A stretch of DNA of 64,000 bases from Branchiostoma lanceolatum (taxonomy: Eukaryota > Chordata > Leptocardii > Amphioxiformes > Branchiostomatidae), in the NCBI RefSeq assembly GCF_035083965.1, contig NC_089738.1, positions 2,834,259-2,898,258 on the forward strand. Reading direction: 5' to 3'. Below, in pieces: positions 45,481 to 57,859 of the stretch. The stretch's first letter is position 1; every line of letters starts with the position of its first letter. A program made the translations under genes and the position numbers. The notes below the pieces were generated by a model. The model was not told the DNA's origin. It made no database searches and was given only the letters and a program-made list of their open reading frames with translations.

Positions 45481-46864
45481 GTAACATGACCAATTAACTT
45501 CCGATTTCTTCAAAGCGTTATTTCTCTTAAAACCACGCGGACAGAGCCAAATGTTAAACCCATGGGCAGATAAAATAAGCTCTTCTAAAAAGACAAATGC
45601 GTGGTCCGTAGGTTTTTCTCAGCCTGTTTAACGCCGTGCAAGCATGTATTTTTACTGAGGTATATGATGTAGAATTGTGCTATGCTTAAAAATATAGACC
45701 AAAACGAAATGCACAGTAATTGTCGAAAGTAGTCTACAGTAAAATGACAGTAAAGTCACTATGTTTGTCCCTCCGCTTGCCTGACGCGATGGAAGAAAAC
45801 GATATGTTTGTGTTGTAAATTTCCCCGACATCAGCAGCATGTGGGGTTCACGTGATAAACGCATGTCCATGATGTTATTCACTGCAAAAATGTATCATCA
45901 GAGCGGGGGTCGCTAGATTGTATCAAACCTCCCTAAGACTCGCAAAAGTTTCCAACCTCGAATCACCATGAATAGTTTGAATATCAAAGAAAGGTTTAAC
46001 GTCAGCTACGTTTAAAATATACTAGTTTTCGTGTAAACTAGAAAAGCATGATGAAATACGCGGTGTCGAATTGCATATGAAATACGTCATGCATGACGCT
46101 TCCGTGCAACTTGTTGTTACTGGTTCAGGCGTTCATTCTGTTATGTCGATGGACGTAAACCTTTTTCATCGTTTTGTATAAAAGAGAGAGATGGCTAAGG
46201 ATCATACTTATGACGTTCTTTGTTGCTCATGGGAACAGGCTTTGGCATAATACACCGCGACATGTGGACATGACCCAAACTGAACGTAAACTGCTGCTGC
46301 ACGTAAATAGGTTATGTTACGTTACGTTACCTAGAAGTCATTCATTAATTATCGTGATGTTTTTTTTTCGTCCATCTTGTTTAATCTTTTATGATCACTA
46401 CTATTGTCAGTCAGTCCAGTACAGACTATGACACATTACTGCACACACACAAAGTAGCACTTTCAAGCACGATGAAGAAAACATTTCAAACTATTGCTTT
46501 GGCTGGCTCATTCCGTGACCATATACATGAAATAAGTTGTGAATATATTGAATTTTTTTTATAAACAATGCATATCTTAAGAAATATTTAACATCTTTCA
46601 TTATCGAGAAAAGGAGAAATATTCATCCTCCTATTTTCTTGCTTGCTAGGAAGCCGTTTCTTTGGTAATTTTGATTTAGCTGGTTCATTCCAAATTCGAT
46701 GAAATGAAAATTAGATTGCTCATACGCACATTGGTCTGAGAGCTAAATTGATTGAAATCTCTTGTTCTTCGAAGATTTGAAAGTGACTGATTCCAATTAA
46801 TTTTCTCCAAAATGCTGACCTATTTTCTTGTTAAAGGTTTAGACAATTAGTTTACCTCTGTTAC

Positions 46865-46951
46865 CGTTTTAACCACAGCGAAATCCCCACCACACTTCTT
46901 CATCTCGGCATCTTTTTGAGCGGCACGCTTATCCACCAGCTCCTCCAAACC
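46865..46951 (-). CDS. Candidate exon of an unidentified minus-strand gene (copy A)
   Basis: An 87-nt open segment on the minus strand, bounded by an acceptor (TTCGCAG) and a donor (GTAACA). It encodes 29 residues (GLEELVDKRAAQKDAEMKKC then GGDFAVVKT) in phase 0-0. A matching segment lies at 56339-56425 with two substitutions. No neighbouring exons were found and the family is not recognised. It might be a captured exon. Confidence 0.35.
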
Positions 46952-47431
46952 CTGCGAACAACTCTAAGTATGTATGAATTTGATATGTGACAAGCCCGCT
47001 GTAATGTTGTAGGCATTCGAACTCTACCGGGAAAATCTAGCTGGGGACAGAAGAAACCTGAATAGGCAAGGTTTTAATGCGATACACGAATAGATTTAGA
47101 ACAGGTTATTATGATTGTAGTACCTAGCATTATATCGCTAAAAATTGCGACGTTTCAACACAGAAACAAACAACGTTTTCCACTTTTTTAAACGGTTATG
47201 AAAGAGAGAAAAATTACAATTAATTGTTATTCACAAGTTAAAGCGTTTGGTTTTGGCTTTAAGAATTATTTGTATGGCTCAACAGCGGGGACGGAGACTT
47301 TTATGGATAAAAAGCATATCATGATTAGCGATTAGTCAGGACCGTTGTTTACAGACATTATCAGATATGTCGTAGGACCTAAAGACAATAACTACGCAGC
47401 AAAGTAACATCTCCAGGATCCAAAAAACTGA

Positions 47432-47579
47432 AGAAAGCCGTGTGACATTCCCGCTCATCGCACACCTGGAACAGATACTGATATGGCTGAAAACGTTTAT
47501 GAAAATTATTATGCCGATGATGATGAACATGAGTACCAGTATCCAGATGAACTAGTTGAAAATGCCAACCATCCGCCGG
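47432..47579 (+). pseudogene. Truncated first tyrosine-motif exon (copy A)
   Basis: Homologous to the exon 59075-59242 but missing about 47 bp, including the acceptor and first codons. An in-frame TGA (47429-47431) precedes it. The retained part reads TDTDMAENVYENYYADDDEH and keeps the Y-x-N motif and the donor (GTAAAC at 47580). Confidence 0.6.
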
Positions 47580-47666
47580 GTAAACAACTACAGACGATAA
47601 AGATACCGTAAAGTAACGTTAAGGAATTCATTAAAGGAAAAGGAGTAGCTTCTTGTTCTACCGTAG

Positions 47667-48338
47667 ATCCAAGGTCCATACAAACTCAGCCGTGTGACAT
47701 TCCCGCTCATCACACGCCTGGAACAAACACTGATGTGGCTGAAAACGTTTATGAAAATTATGATGAAGATGATGATGAACATGTGTATCAGGATCCAGAT
47801 AAACTAGTTGAAAATGCCAACCATCCGCCAGGTAAACAACTATAGACGATAAAGATGCAGCAAAGTAACGTCAAGGAATCCATTCAAGGAAAAGGAGTAG
47901 CTTCTTGTCCTACCGTAGATCCAAGGTCCATACAAACTCAGCCGTGTGACATTCCCGCTCATCACACATCTGGAACAGATACTGATATGGCTGAAAACGT
48001 TTATGAAAATAAGGATGTAGATGATGATAAACATGTGTACCAGGATCCAGATGAACTAGCTGAAAATGCCAACCATCCACCAGGTAAACAACTACAGACG
48101 ATAAATATGCCACAAAGTGATGTCTCCACCATTCAGCCGACCCCAGGAGAAGAAGCGTCTTGTCCTACTATAGAGTCAAAGTCCATACAGACGCAGCCCG
48201 TGGACGTCCCCGCTGATCACACTGATGGAAAAGACACTGATGTGGCTGAAGATATGTACGAAAATGAAGATTTAGATGAGGATGACCATGTGTACCATGA
48301 TCCAGACGAACCAACTGAAATTCTCCACTTTCCGTCAG
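47667..48338 (+). CDS. Tyrosine-motif exon array, copy A (three 165-nt exons)
   Basis: Units start PRSIQTQPCDIPAHHTPGT, continue TDVAENVYENYDEDDDEHVY and end near ANHPPG at a GTAA donor. The repeat period is 252 bp (165-nt exon plus 87-nt GT-AG spacer). Spacers between units 1-2 and 2-3 contain in-frame stops (TAA near 47609, TAG near 47848), while exon parts are open, which argues that spacers are spliced out. Each exon has one Y-E-N site, the minimal Grb2 SH2 docking motif when phosphorylated. Confidence 0.75.
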
Positions 48339-51300
48339 GTAAGACAAATTGCACTTTATTTGATACTCCGATAAGCTGACGATTTTATAGACCAATAAAC
48401 TGACCTATAGCTGATCTATTTTCTTACAAAATGTCTAGAAAATAGGTCAGCCACGATAGAAGAAATCCCTTTAACAACAGCTATTTCATCACCATGTATT
48501 ATCGTCGTCGTTGTTCCTAACGGGACGTCTTTTTGTCCACAGCGGCGCAACAGGCGCACGTGAAACGGGTTCGAATGATTCTACGGAACACCGTGTGATG
48601 AAAGTAGAACTCCATGTAAAAGCCCAAGTATAACCTGGTCCGAAACACCCGTATCGAGTGTTATCCCGGCTTAGGTATGACATAAGAGTTAGGTAAAAAA
48701 AACATCAGGGAAGAAATTGTAATGACTGTGCCAACTCTTCCGGAACAAAAGAAAAATGAAAAGGCAAAGTTTTACTATGATAGACAAATAGTCCCGATAC
48801 GCCCATCGCCAGTAATCGGTACGCTTTTCTAAGATAAAGCAGCCACTCTCTGCAAAAAGAAACAAGAGTCTAAAGACCCAAAATCTCCATGAAATTTGTT
48901 TTTATATAACATGTGTTTTATATAACTTGTGTTTTATTTGCCCAAGTTATTTGTTGTTGCCGCCGGTTTTGTTTTATGTGCCAGAGGGTATCCACATCAA
49001 GTATACAGGTTTGGTAGTGTACTCTCTTTGTGGTTTGACCACCAGTTTTTGGGACCTGGGGAATTCTTTTCCCAGATTTGAGACTAACAGGTGTGAGCTC
49101 CCACAACATGCCTAGAAGGAAGTTATAGATTTTCCTCATCACTTATGCAAATTCAGTCCCAATTTTCATATTTTGCACTTCATTGTGTACATCTCTGTCC
49201 AACCTACCTGCGTATCAAATGACATGAAAATCTGTCGTTCCTTTCTTCAGTTATTCTCCTTAGAAGATTTTACAAATACGCCATTGCAGTTCCAGTGACA
49301 CATACCAGGAGGCCCAAAATCAACACTGACCTTTCTCCTCCCAACACCTAACAACATACCAAGTATCATTACAATGCATCAACACGTTCTTCAGTTAAGC
49401 TGACTTTAATCATCCGGTGACACATGTACAAGTATACACACACGCAAACACACACGCAAACACACTCAAAACAATATCCCCATAAAAAGTCTTTTTCATA
49501 GAGATAACTAGCAGTAAAGAACGCCACGGAGGTACATAAAGTATTTGAAATTTGTAGCTGCCGTTCAGCAGGTGAAGTATTTTTATTTCCTTCAAATGTT
49601 TCCTGAGAGAACAAACATGTAGCCGTGACGTAGCCTTTTTATAGATATCGATCGGAATAAGTAAAAAAAAAGTGAAAAATTCAATATCACGATGAATACA
49701 GGACGTGTTATTCGGTTTGCTACAAACATGGAGAAAATTGCAGATTTCGACTTTATGTGTATTAATGTTGTACAAATTGCGAATCAAAAGTTTGTGTTGC
49801 TGTTGGGGCTGGTTTTGGGCTCGAAATGTTCGATGGTATTTAAGGAGTGCGAATAATCATTTTAATCATTTTTCTTTTACAACTTATTGAAACTTCCAAA
49901 TAACAGGAAAGTAGGTTTTGATTTTTTCCCGTTGCTACCCGCGTTAGGCAAAGTATTGTGTTGAATGGTTGATTTAAGAAAAAGATTTTGCACCCATGTA
50001 CGATTATTTTCAGGTTTTGGGGAGGCTTTTTAGTAAGACAAACATCGTTTAAGATTGGTTCAAAATGTCAATGAAAATCTCGCCTTTTTTTGTCGACTAG
50101 GAACAAAATTAAAACATTTTCTTTCGGGGATTCTTTTGATATTTCTGATTTTAAGTAAAGTTTTTGTATGGCTGCAAATTAAATAACATTACTTTTACAT
50201 TTACGAACCACTCTGCATACGTAGAATTGCGAACCGCGCACAAGAGAATTCTTACCTCTTAGAAACTATATATACCTGGATTGGTATTATATTTTGAGCT
50301 TATTTCTTAAGATATTTAGCAAAGGCTCACATTGCATCGAGACTAGTGGAGGATACAAATGGACCTTGTTGACGAGTTATGAGTGCTAAGAAAAGAAGGA
50401 AATATGGGCTAATATTGGTTTTCAGATTTCAATAAAACGAAACATTGGGGGTTTGCGCTGGACGAAATATTTCACAGTTGCAACACTTTCTGCCCTCCAT
50501 TCGGTTAGCTATTGGATTGTTTTATTTGAAAGTTAAACACTCATGAAAAAAAAAAGTAATATTTCATTTGTGTGAGTTTTAACTTTGGCCTCTCTGATAC
50601 CAGCAAAGCAATATCTCCACTATTCAGACAACTCAGAGAATATCGTTTTCCCTTTCTGTAGATCCACGGTCCATGCAGACGCAGCCGTGTGACGTCCTTG
50701 ATCACGACACACCTGGAACAGATACTGATGTGGCTAAAGATGTTTATGAAAATGACGATGTAGATGGACATGTTTACATGGATTTAAATGAACCAGCTGA
50801 AAGTGCCAACCCTCCATCAGGTAAGCCAAATGCAACTTTTAGTAATAAACAGGAACTAAAATATTAAAGTCTTTGATAGTCATTTCTTTACATCTCACTT
50901 ATAGTTTCTTACGTTAGTCAGGATTGCATTGCGTTCTTTATCAAAATTATGTTGTTAAAGCAAATGTACTTTTTAATGTTAGGAATCTATAGCAATTGTT
51001 CTTGTCTCCTGTTACTTCTCTCTAAGGAAACATGCATCTCAAAACTGTAGCCTTTTGAGTGCAAACATCTATCAGACCGATGTTTTAGTTATTCATTTCA
51101 CTTCCAGCTTTCATTGAATAAAGGAAATATATAGCTGGGTTTCTTACAAACACTCATACATTTTCAGCCCTTAAAGACAATATGTGTGCCCCCATGTCAC
51201 TGTTTTCAGAAAATACTTTTGAGATACATTTTGAGAAAAATACGAATATATCATTTTCTTCAAAAAAACTTCGTTATTGAATATTACTGTAAAATGTTAT

Positions 51301-54207
51301 AGTAGTGTTTAGCTTTCAAGATTCTCGCAATTGGTAGAAACATTGAATTATGTCATTGTTAGCCTGATTCATCTCTCTCTCTTAAACATTCAAGTGCAGT
51401 CATCGTGGCATCCACTATAGTAACAATATAATGATCTTATGACTGTTCCCTGACTGAGCCTATGAAAATACCCCAGTGATTCCCTCTTTGTCCTTAAAGC
51501 ATTGGAACAATCACATACATGGCTTGCGAATGACTTGCCCTCAACCGATGCACTAACAAAAAAGGGTAAACTGACAAGTCAAATAGCTAAAAAGAGAAAA
51601 AAAGTCTAGATTTTGGTGATTAATAATTTATTCCTTTTTTGTTTTACATTTTTCGAGTCTTATTATGTTTGGTCTGTCATACAACCTAACAGTTATAAAG
51701 GTGTACTTAAGTCAGTTTTCTGACTGACAACTTATACAACTTTTTAACTTACATTAGGGGCGAAAAACAGCTAAATCAAATTAAATTCCATCTTTATTGT
51801 TGTCTACGATTATGCAAATACAACATATTTCATCCATTGCCCTCCCCACATCTACACAAATCTTGACTTTTTCATAATCACCCGAGTACAGAATTTAATT
51901 CTAACAAATATACCTCCGCATACAAGAATGGACTCTTCTAGCGGTGAATGGACCAACAGGTATCATGCAAATTTCTGAATGTAAACAACTACAGCCTTGC
52001 CGAAGGTTTCTTCTATGGAGGAATTTCCACAATCTGATAGTCCAAGTATATTACACCCATACAATGGATGAAATTTTAAAAGGTTCATTTTCTTCTTGTC
52101 TTTTAAAACTAAACTAGAGTTCCACGAACACATTATCTTCGCCAAATAGTCAAGGCTTATTCAGGCTTTAACATCAAATTTGGTCATACACCATGCCGTT
52201 TGGAACTTACGACGGGGGAGGGCAGTCTAGATAGGGTTAAAAATAATTTGGTGGTACAGGACTAGTATATGTGTCTAGTATGCTGATATATGTTAAAACT
52301 GGTCATGAAAAAAATATGAGAATATTTATATTATATCGGCCACAAAGGGTTCATATTGCAGTGTCTTAATTTGACAGTGATGATGAAATGGTACAGTCAA
52401 TACATATGAATAGATTAAATCTTTATTCGATATCATGTGGACTGTCGAACAACTTAACAGTAATGAAAATGTTACCACTGTTTCAGACGACAATGATGAA
52501 AACAGCTCACACCCCGATAGAGCATCCATCTACATCCACATCGCACAATGTAGAGTCTGAACCTACCGATACTGTGAGTATTGTAGTGCTGACTTGCCCG
52601 TCTCTATAATCTATATACTAGCTGTCAATCCTGTGAGTACATTCCATATGTCCAAGTGATATGTATTTGGTCTTTTGTATATATACATGAAGTAGACCTT
52701 ACGAAAGTCGCTGTGCTTTTGCTGTGTCAATAAAGATCTATCTAAAAACTCAAGGAACACCCCAAATATTCTGCTAGAAATGCCTAACCAAAGCAAGTAT
52801 GAACATTTAGAGTAATGCTTTGTTTAAAATAACGTATAAACAGCATATGAAGGACTATCATTTAGCACAAGATTCCGAAAAAAACACTGTGCTTTATACA
52901 GTGACTTGCTAGATATAAAAAATCGTAATTATGATTGCATTGATGATTATAAATCTGGAAATCAAATAACTGTTCGAACGAATAGAAAATGTATATGCAG
53001 TTGTTTCGTCGACAGGCATTGGTATCCAGCGAAAGCAGCTCCAAAACATCGATGAGGATGGTCGAAACTACCACATATTTGAGTAGGAATATACAATCCT
53101 CTACGAACATGGAAGGTAAATATAGAAATATCGCAGACATTGAAATACACCCTGTAGATTTGATTCCATACCTTTTGTTTAGAATTAACTATTAAAAGTA
53201 CAGTTCAATAGAAAATAATGACTGGACATTTCAAGACCTGACATACTGTACCGTTTTCCGGATTATAGTGAATATGGGTTATGGACCCTTATTAATTAAT
53301 GATTTGGCAAAACTACTATCGCATTCTGTACTGATGGCAGCTCTGTTTTATCGCTACAGAGACGACAGATGACGGTGGAAAACGTCACGTCTTCACGTTT
53401 GGTGGGCGGGGATCGACACTGGGAAAGTTCACTCGTATCAGTGGATTTGTTGTTTCTTCTAGAAACGAGATATTCGTAGCTGATAAAGACAAGCAAATAG
53501 TACAAGTTTTTAATATGAAGGGTGTTTATGTTCGTCATTTCTTGACAACTGTATCCGGGAAAGCCGGTAGTATCTTGTATCCAGGAGGCATTTCTATTGA
53601 CGGCAATGACAACCTGTGGGTAGTGGGGAACTTGGCATTTGTCGGCTCCTTTATTGTACAATACAACGGTGATGGTCGGGCTTTGAGTAAGTTTGGGGTG
53701 CAACGCAGCAAACGCGTTCGAACAATTGCCTTTGACGGGAAAAGTAATCACATTCTAGTCACAAAAAGTGACAGACATGGTAATGCGCTTCACATATTTC
53801 ATCCAAATGGCTCATTTATCAAGGACCTCAATCTAGAAATGTTATCTTCAGATTCGATCGCCGATCGGGATGGGAGCATTTTAACTATAAAGAATAGCAT
53901 GGTTTATGTGTATAACCAGACCGGGCATCTTCTGTTTAATTTTGGGGGCCGTGACAGCGGTGATGGTGAGCTGATATATCCCCAAGGTATCTGTACTGAT
54001 ATTTCTGGCCACATCCTGGTGGCAGATCGTGGGATCTGGAATAGGCGTGAAGTAGGTCGGGTGTCCATGTTTACAAGTCGCGGACAATTTGTTCGCAATG
54101 TAGTCACTGGGCTGAGGATGGTTGGTCGTATTGCTGTGGGTCTAGAAGGACAGCTGGTAGTGACAGATGTAGGGGATAAAACTCTAACTATCTACATCAA
54201 TTACTAG
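47667..54207 (+). CDS. Tyrosine-motif/NHL beta-propeller protein, copy A (partial model, 5' end not found)
   Basis: Exons: 47667-47831, 47919-48083, 48174-48338 (each 165 nt), 50662-50820, 51500-51565 (all phase 1-1), then 52487-52573 (phase 0-0), 53016-53115 (phase 0-1) and 53360-54207 (phase 1, stop). The first four encode acidic repeats with VYEN/MYEN and VYQDPDE-like tyrosine sites. The last encodes the NHL propeller. The transmembrane exon present in copy B (phase 1 in, 0 out) is missing, so 51565 cannot join 52487 in frame. Joining 51565 directly to 53360 keeps frame and would give a protein without a membrane anchor. The first coding exon was not found. Related animal proteins with NHL repeats include TRIM and teneurin-like families, but no RING or B-box is seen. 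Confidence 0.65.
49185..49450 (+). repeat. Dispersed repeat copy ending in (CA)n
   Basis: CCTGCGTATCAAATGACATG, GCAGTTCCAGTGACACATAC and ACATACCAAGTATCATTACA followed by CACACGCAAACACAC. Matches the three copies at 57860-58720. Confidence 0.7.
53016..54207 (+). CDS. Linker exon and NHL beta-propeller exon (copy A)
   Basis: Exon 53016-53115 encodes a Ser/Thr-rich linker (ALVSSESSSKTSMRMVETTT). The terminal exon 53360-54207 encodes about 283 residues with NHL/six-bladed propeller blades: RISGFVVSSRNEIFVADKDK, LYPGGISIDGNDNLWVVG, FNFGGRDSGDGELIYPQGI, HILVADRG and RIAVGLEGQLVVTDVG. N-glycosylation sequons NGS and NQT fit an extracellular propeller. The stop is at 54205-54207. Confidence 0.85.
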
Positions 54208-54249
54208 CAAAAGCGGCACTTACCCTTACCACGTAGCTTACAATTCGTA

Positions 54250-54850
54250 GGGCAATAACTACTTGCTTACATTTATTTTTATTTTATTCGTATATGTTTA
54301 CTGAGCATTAGGCAGGAAGCGATTGCTTATTTGAAGCCTTCTACTCAACACATACAACAAGGAGACATCATAACATGCATAAATACAAAATGGATAAAAG
54401 GAAAATAACAATAGACAGTACAAGTTGGTATCTATCATTAAGTTAATCTGCCTGTACAATGGATGTTAGTATGAACTATATCGAGTATGTTACAAGTATG
54501 AGAGTGACGTGGAACCTCGTAACAGAAGAGAACATAATGAGCTGTCGTTAAGTAGTTAAAGGTCAGTTATGTTGGAAAGGGATATTAACATCATACTTCT
54601 TTGCGTGGTATAAAGTTTACAGTGTAAGAGGTGATGTTCGATTGTTTCACTAAAATGACCACATTTACATGTAGGACAATCTATACAATGGTGTAGAAAT
54701 AGGTGGTGGTTTAACTGACTGAAATTTAAACGGAGCCTTGTAAGATGAACTGCGGAATGTCTTTGGCCGTGAGAGAAGTGAGGGTATTTAGTCGGTCTGT
54801 TGAAATGTGAGTCCAGGTCCTTCCTACATTTGATGGAGAAAAATGCTTAC
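54250..54850 (-). mobile_element. LINE remnant, C-terminal zinc-knuckle-like end of the ORF (- strand)
   Basis: The minus-strand frame 54840-54556 has no start but is open for about 94 codons: HGQRHSAVHLTRLRLNFSQL, then CPTCKCGHFSETIEHHLLHC. The C-x2-C-x-C ... EH-x3-x-C pattern is the conserved C-terminal segment of many Jockey/I-type non-LTR reverse transcriptases. The rest of 54208-55180 shows nothing else. Confidence 0.7.
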
Positions 54851-55194
54851 GACTAAACAAGATTAATTCTTAGCACTCATTCAAGCGAGCTCTCATTAAA
54901 AAGAATCATTTTAAAAGCTGGCTTAGTCAGCATTCGATAATGTCGATGACGACATAGTGGCAGAAGATTGTTTCTTGCAAAGGGAAGTGCAAATAAACAA
55001 ATTCTAGACGTTGTATGTCAGCACTGGTAGATAATTTAGTACAACCTAAGTACAGGTTTCTTATCATTCTATCAATATTGCGAAGTGTGGAGATTATTGA
55101 TACAGACTAAAGTGCATTAATTTAAGCTTCAATCTGTGTTACAGTAACTTGACAGTGTAGATATTCTTACCACGAAGGATTTGTTTGTATTGTT

Positions 55195-55415
55195 TGCGTT
55201 TGTGTAAGTATGCGCGCGTGTGTGTGTGTCCGTGTTTGTGTTTTATGTGTGCCTGTGTGTGTGTGTGCATGTGTGTGTGTGTTTGTTTGTTCGATTATGT
55301 GTGTGTTTGTGTGAGTGTGCGCGCGTGTGTGAGTGTCCGTGTTTTTGTGTTTTATGTGTGCCTGTGTGTGTGTGTGCATGTGTGTGTGTGTTTGTTTGTT
55401 TGTTCGATTATGTTA
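55195..55415 (+). repeat. (TG)n-rich minisatellite, two units of about 118 bp
   Basis: Alternating TG/CG tracts with two imperfect copies (GCGCGCGTGTGTG near 55211 and 55321, each followed by TTTTATGTGTGCCTGTGTG). Open frames across it are artefacts of the repeat. Alternating purine-pyrimidine favours Z-DNA. Confidence 0.85.
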
Positions 55416-56338
55416 TTATATTAAATTTCCCCATCAGCAGCACGTGGGGTTCACGTGATAAACGCAGGTCCCTGATGTTATTCACTGTCAAAATGTATCA
55501 TCAGACCAGGGATCGCTAGGTTGTTTCAAACCTTCCTAAGACTGAGTTTCAAACCTCGAATCGCTTCCGTGCAACTTGTTGTTATTGGTTCAGGCGTTCA
55601 TTCTGTTTTACGCTGGACGTAAACCTTTTTCATTGTTTTGTTTAAAAGAGAGAAATGGCTAAGGATCATACTTATGACATTCTCTGTTGTTCGTGGGTAC
55701 AGACTTTGGCATAATACACCGCGACATGTGAACATGACCCAAACTGAACGTAAACTGCTGCTGCACGTAAATAGGTTATGTTACGTAACGTTACCTAGAA
55801 GTCACTCATTAATTATCGTGATGTTTTTCGTCCATCTTGTTTAATCTTTTATGATCACTACTATTGTCAGTCAGTCCAGCACAGACTATGACACATTACT
55901 GCACACACACAAAGAAGCACTTTCAAGCACGATGAAGAAAGCATTTTAAACTATTGCTTTGGCTGGCTCATTTCTTGACCATATACATGAAATAAGTTGT
56001 GAATATATTGAAGTTTTTTTTATAAACAATGCACATTTCAAGAAATATTTAAGATCTTTCACCTTCGAGAAAAGGTGGAATATTCCGCTCTCCTGATTTT
56101 TTTTCTGGCTAGAAAGCCGTTTCGTTTGGTAATTTTGATTTAGCTGGTTCATTCCAAATTCGATGAAATGAAAATTAGATTGCTCACACGCATATTGGTC
56201 TGGAAGCTAAGATGATTGTAATCTCAACTGAAAAATAGTTCTTCGAAAATTTGAAAGCGACTGATCCCAATAAATTTTCTCCAAAATGCTGACCTATTTT
56301 CTTGTTAAAGGTCTAGACAATTAGTTTACCTCTGTTAC

Positions 56339-56425
56339 CGTTTTAACCACAGCGAAATCCCCACCACACTTCTTCACCTCGGCATCTTTTTGAGCGGCAC
56401 GCTTATCCACCAGCTCCTCCATACC
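56339..56425 (-). CDS. Candidate exon of an unidentified minus-strand gene (copy B)
   Basis: Counterpart of 46865-46951 with Leu-to-Met and Met-to-Val changes. Splice sites and open frame are kept (GMEELVDKRAAQKDAEVKKC). No partner exons were recognised. Confidence 0.35.
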
Positions 56426-57215
56426 CTGCGAGCAACTCTCGGTATCTATGGATATGACATGTGACAAGCCCGCTGTAGTGTTGTAGGCATTCGAACTCAT
56501 CCGACAAACTCTACCGGGAAAATCTACCTGGGGACAGAAGAAACCTGAATAGGCAAGGTTTTAATGCGATACACGAATAGATTTAGAACCGGTTATTATG
56601 ATTGTAGTACCTAGCATTATATCGCTAAAAATTGCGACGTTACAACACAGAAACAAACAAGCCGTTGAGAAAATAAAGCCAGGCCACAACTGGTACATGG
56701 TATGAGCAAGAAACAGCCTGTTAACAGGTCAAAGTGAATTTACACATAATCAAATGTGTGATGTGTCCTGGTTACTTCACATACCTTATGCTTTGGATCC
56801 CCATCATATATCCTTTGATCCACAGAAACTGATCTTGACCTCTTCTTTGCTACTTTCCCATATTATTCAACTGGGGTCCTCAAACTTACAGACTGGAATG
56901 AGTTGCCTTACATTAAAACCATGTATAACTGTTCCTTTCACTACCTGCTGTCAAGCTTCTAGTCTGCTCAAATCAGTCCCTACAGACTGATAAGCGCCAA
57001 CAGCTGTTAACAACCAACAGTTGCTAAATTGATTGATGGGCTTGGCAAGCTAAAGCCAACAGCTGTTGACAAGTGACCCACTTACGCTATAGCTACTAAC
57101 AAAGCACCCGATATAGGATAGGCCAACACAGCAAATATAGATTTCCCCATTACTTAGGCAAATTATGTCCAATTTGCATAATTTGCACTTTATTGTATAC
57201 AACCCTCTCTAAGCT

Positions 57216-57851
57216 ATTCTCCAAGCAGAGGTTTTAGTCGGGGGGTAGTAGTGGCCGGGGTTTTTTAACATTGCCTCCCGTAACCTCTGCGAGATGTCGG
57301 AACCGATCAAGGCTTTTAAATCTAATCATTTTGACACATAAAGGCCATTTTGAAAGTAGGTGCTAAGTATGCCAAGGGAGTCTAGTGTTTCTGTCCTCGC
57401 GCCACGGGTGTTTCCGGTCTGCCGGACCAGGAACGCAGTAACCCACTGTACGTACGTTTGGGAAAAGAAAGTGCTCGTATAGAACTACTCTATCTTATTT
57501 ATATCTTTGATTTCTTAAAAAGACATTTATCATAATGTGTATAATGTTTACTTCATGTTATGATGCTTTCAATCTGGCGGGAGCCATTCAAAGTGATTGT
57601 GGGGGAGACCGCGGGGTGCCGCCCGGCTGGCTGCACACTCCCCCAAGTTACCGGAGGCTGCGCTAATCCCCCAGCAGTAAAACTCTTGGCCTAATGATAA
57701 ATTAATGGTACACAGGGAGGGGCAGCAACACTGATTCTGAAAGAACAGCCCCGCCCTTATGCGTTCTGTAGCAGAGGTTACGGGAGGCAATGTTTAAAAA
57801 AAACCGCCACTACTACCCCCCCCCCCGACCAAAACCTCTGCTTGGAGAATA
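57216..57851. mobile_element. Non-autonomous DNA transposon with long inverted ends and a 10-bp target duplication
   Basis: The left end ATTCTCCAAGCAGAGGTTTT AGTCGGGGGGTAGTAGTGG and the reverse complement of the right end agree for about 75 bp. The whole is flanked by TCTCTAAGCT at 57206-57215 and 57852-57861. It interrupts a dispersed repeat whose uninterrupted form (CTGTCCAACCTACCTGCG) is seen nearby. No transposase; the interior has a chance frame only. A 9-10-bp duplication is typical of Mutator-like elements. The end motif is shared with 9277-9439. Confidence 0.85.
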
Positions 57852-57859
57852 TCTCTAAG

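Larger units (their letters stand above)
42710..45819. other. Intergenic region downstream of the channel gene
   Basis: 3' UTR plus spacer. An AATAAA occurs near 43350, but no strong polyadenylation context was settled. Open frames here (for example 43369-43737 and 43865-44134 on the minus strand) have no recognisable family. Recognisable items are the LINE tail at 43785-43870, the transporter fragment at 44427-44515 and the SINE at 45290-45480. Confidence 0.5.
45820..53040. repeat. Segmental duplication, copy A
   Basis: Nearly every segment has a counterpart in 55425-64000 in the same order: the ATCAGCAGCA(T/C)GTGGGGTTCACGTGATAAAC start, the minus-strand exon candidate, the tyrosine-motif exon array, the exon at 50662 and linker exons to 53016. 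Copy A carries about 1.1 kb absent from copy B (about 48480-49560, including a dispersed repeat at 49185-49450). It lacks the transmembrane exon region of copy B. Confidence 0.9.

Noticed and set aside
46174..46431. Similar open frame in both duplicates (also 55638-55844), considered as the first exon of the NHL gene
   Set aside because: Similarity is no higher than in the flanking duplicated DNA, and no donor gives the phase 1 needed by the next exon.
47667..48338. ITAM signalling motifs in the tyrosine exons
   Set aside because: The paired tyrosines lack Leu/Ile at +3, so they do not fit YxxL/I pairs; Y-x-N fits better.
55185..55519. Open frames rich in Cys/Val across the TG repeat
   Set aside because: An artefact of alternating TG dinucleotides in all frames.
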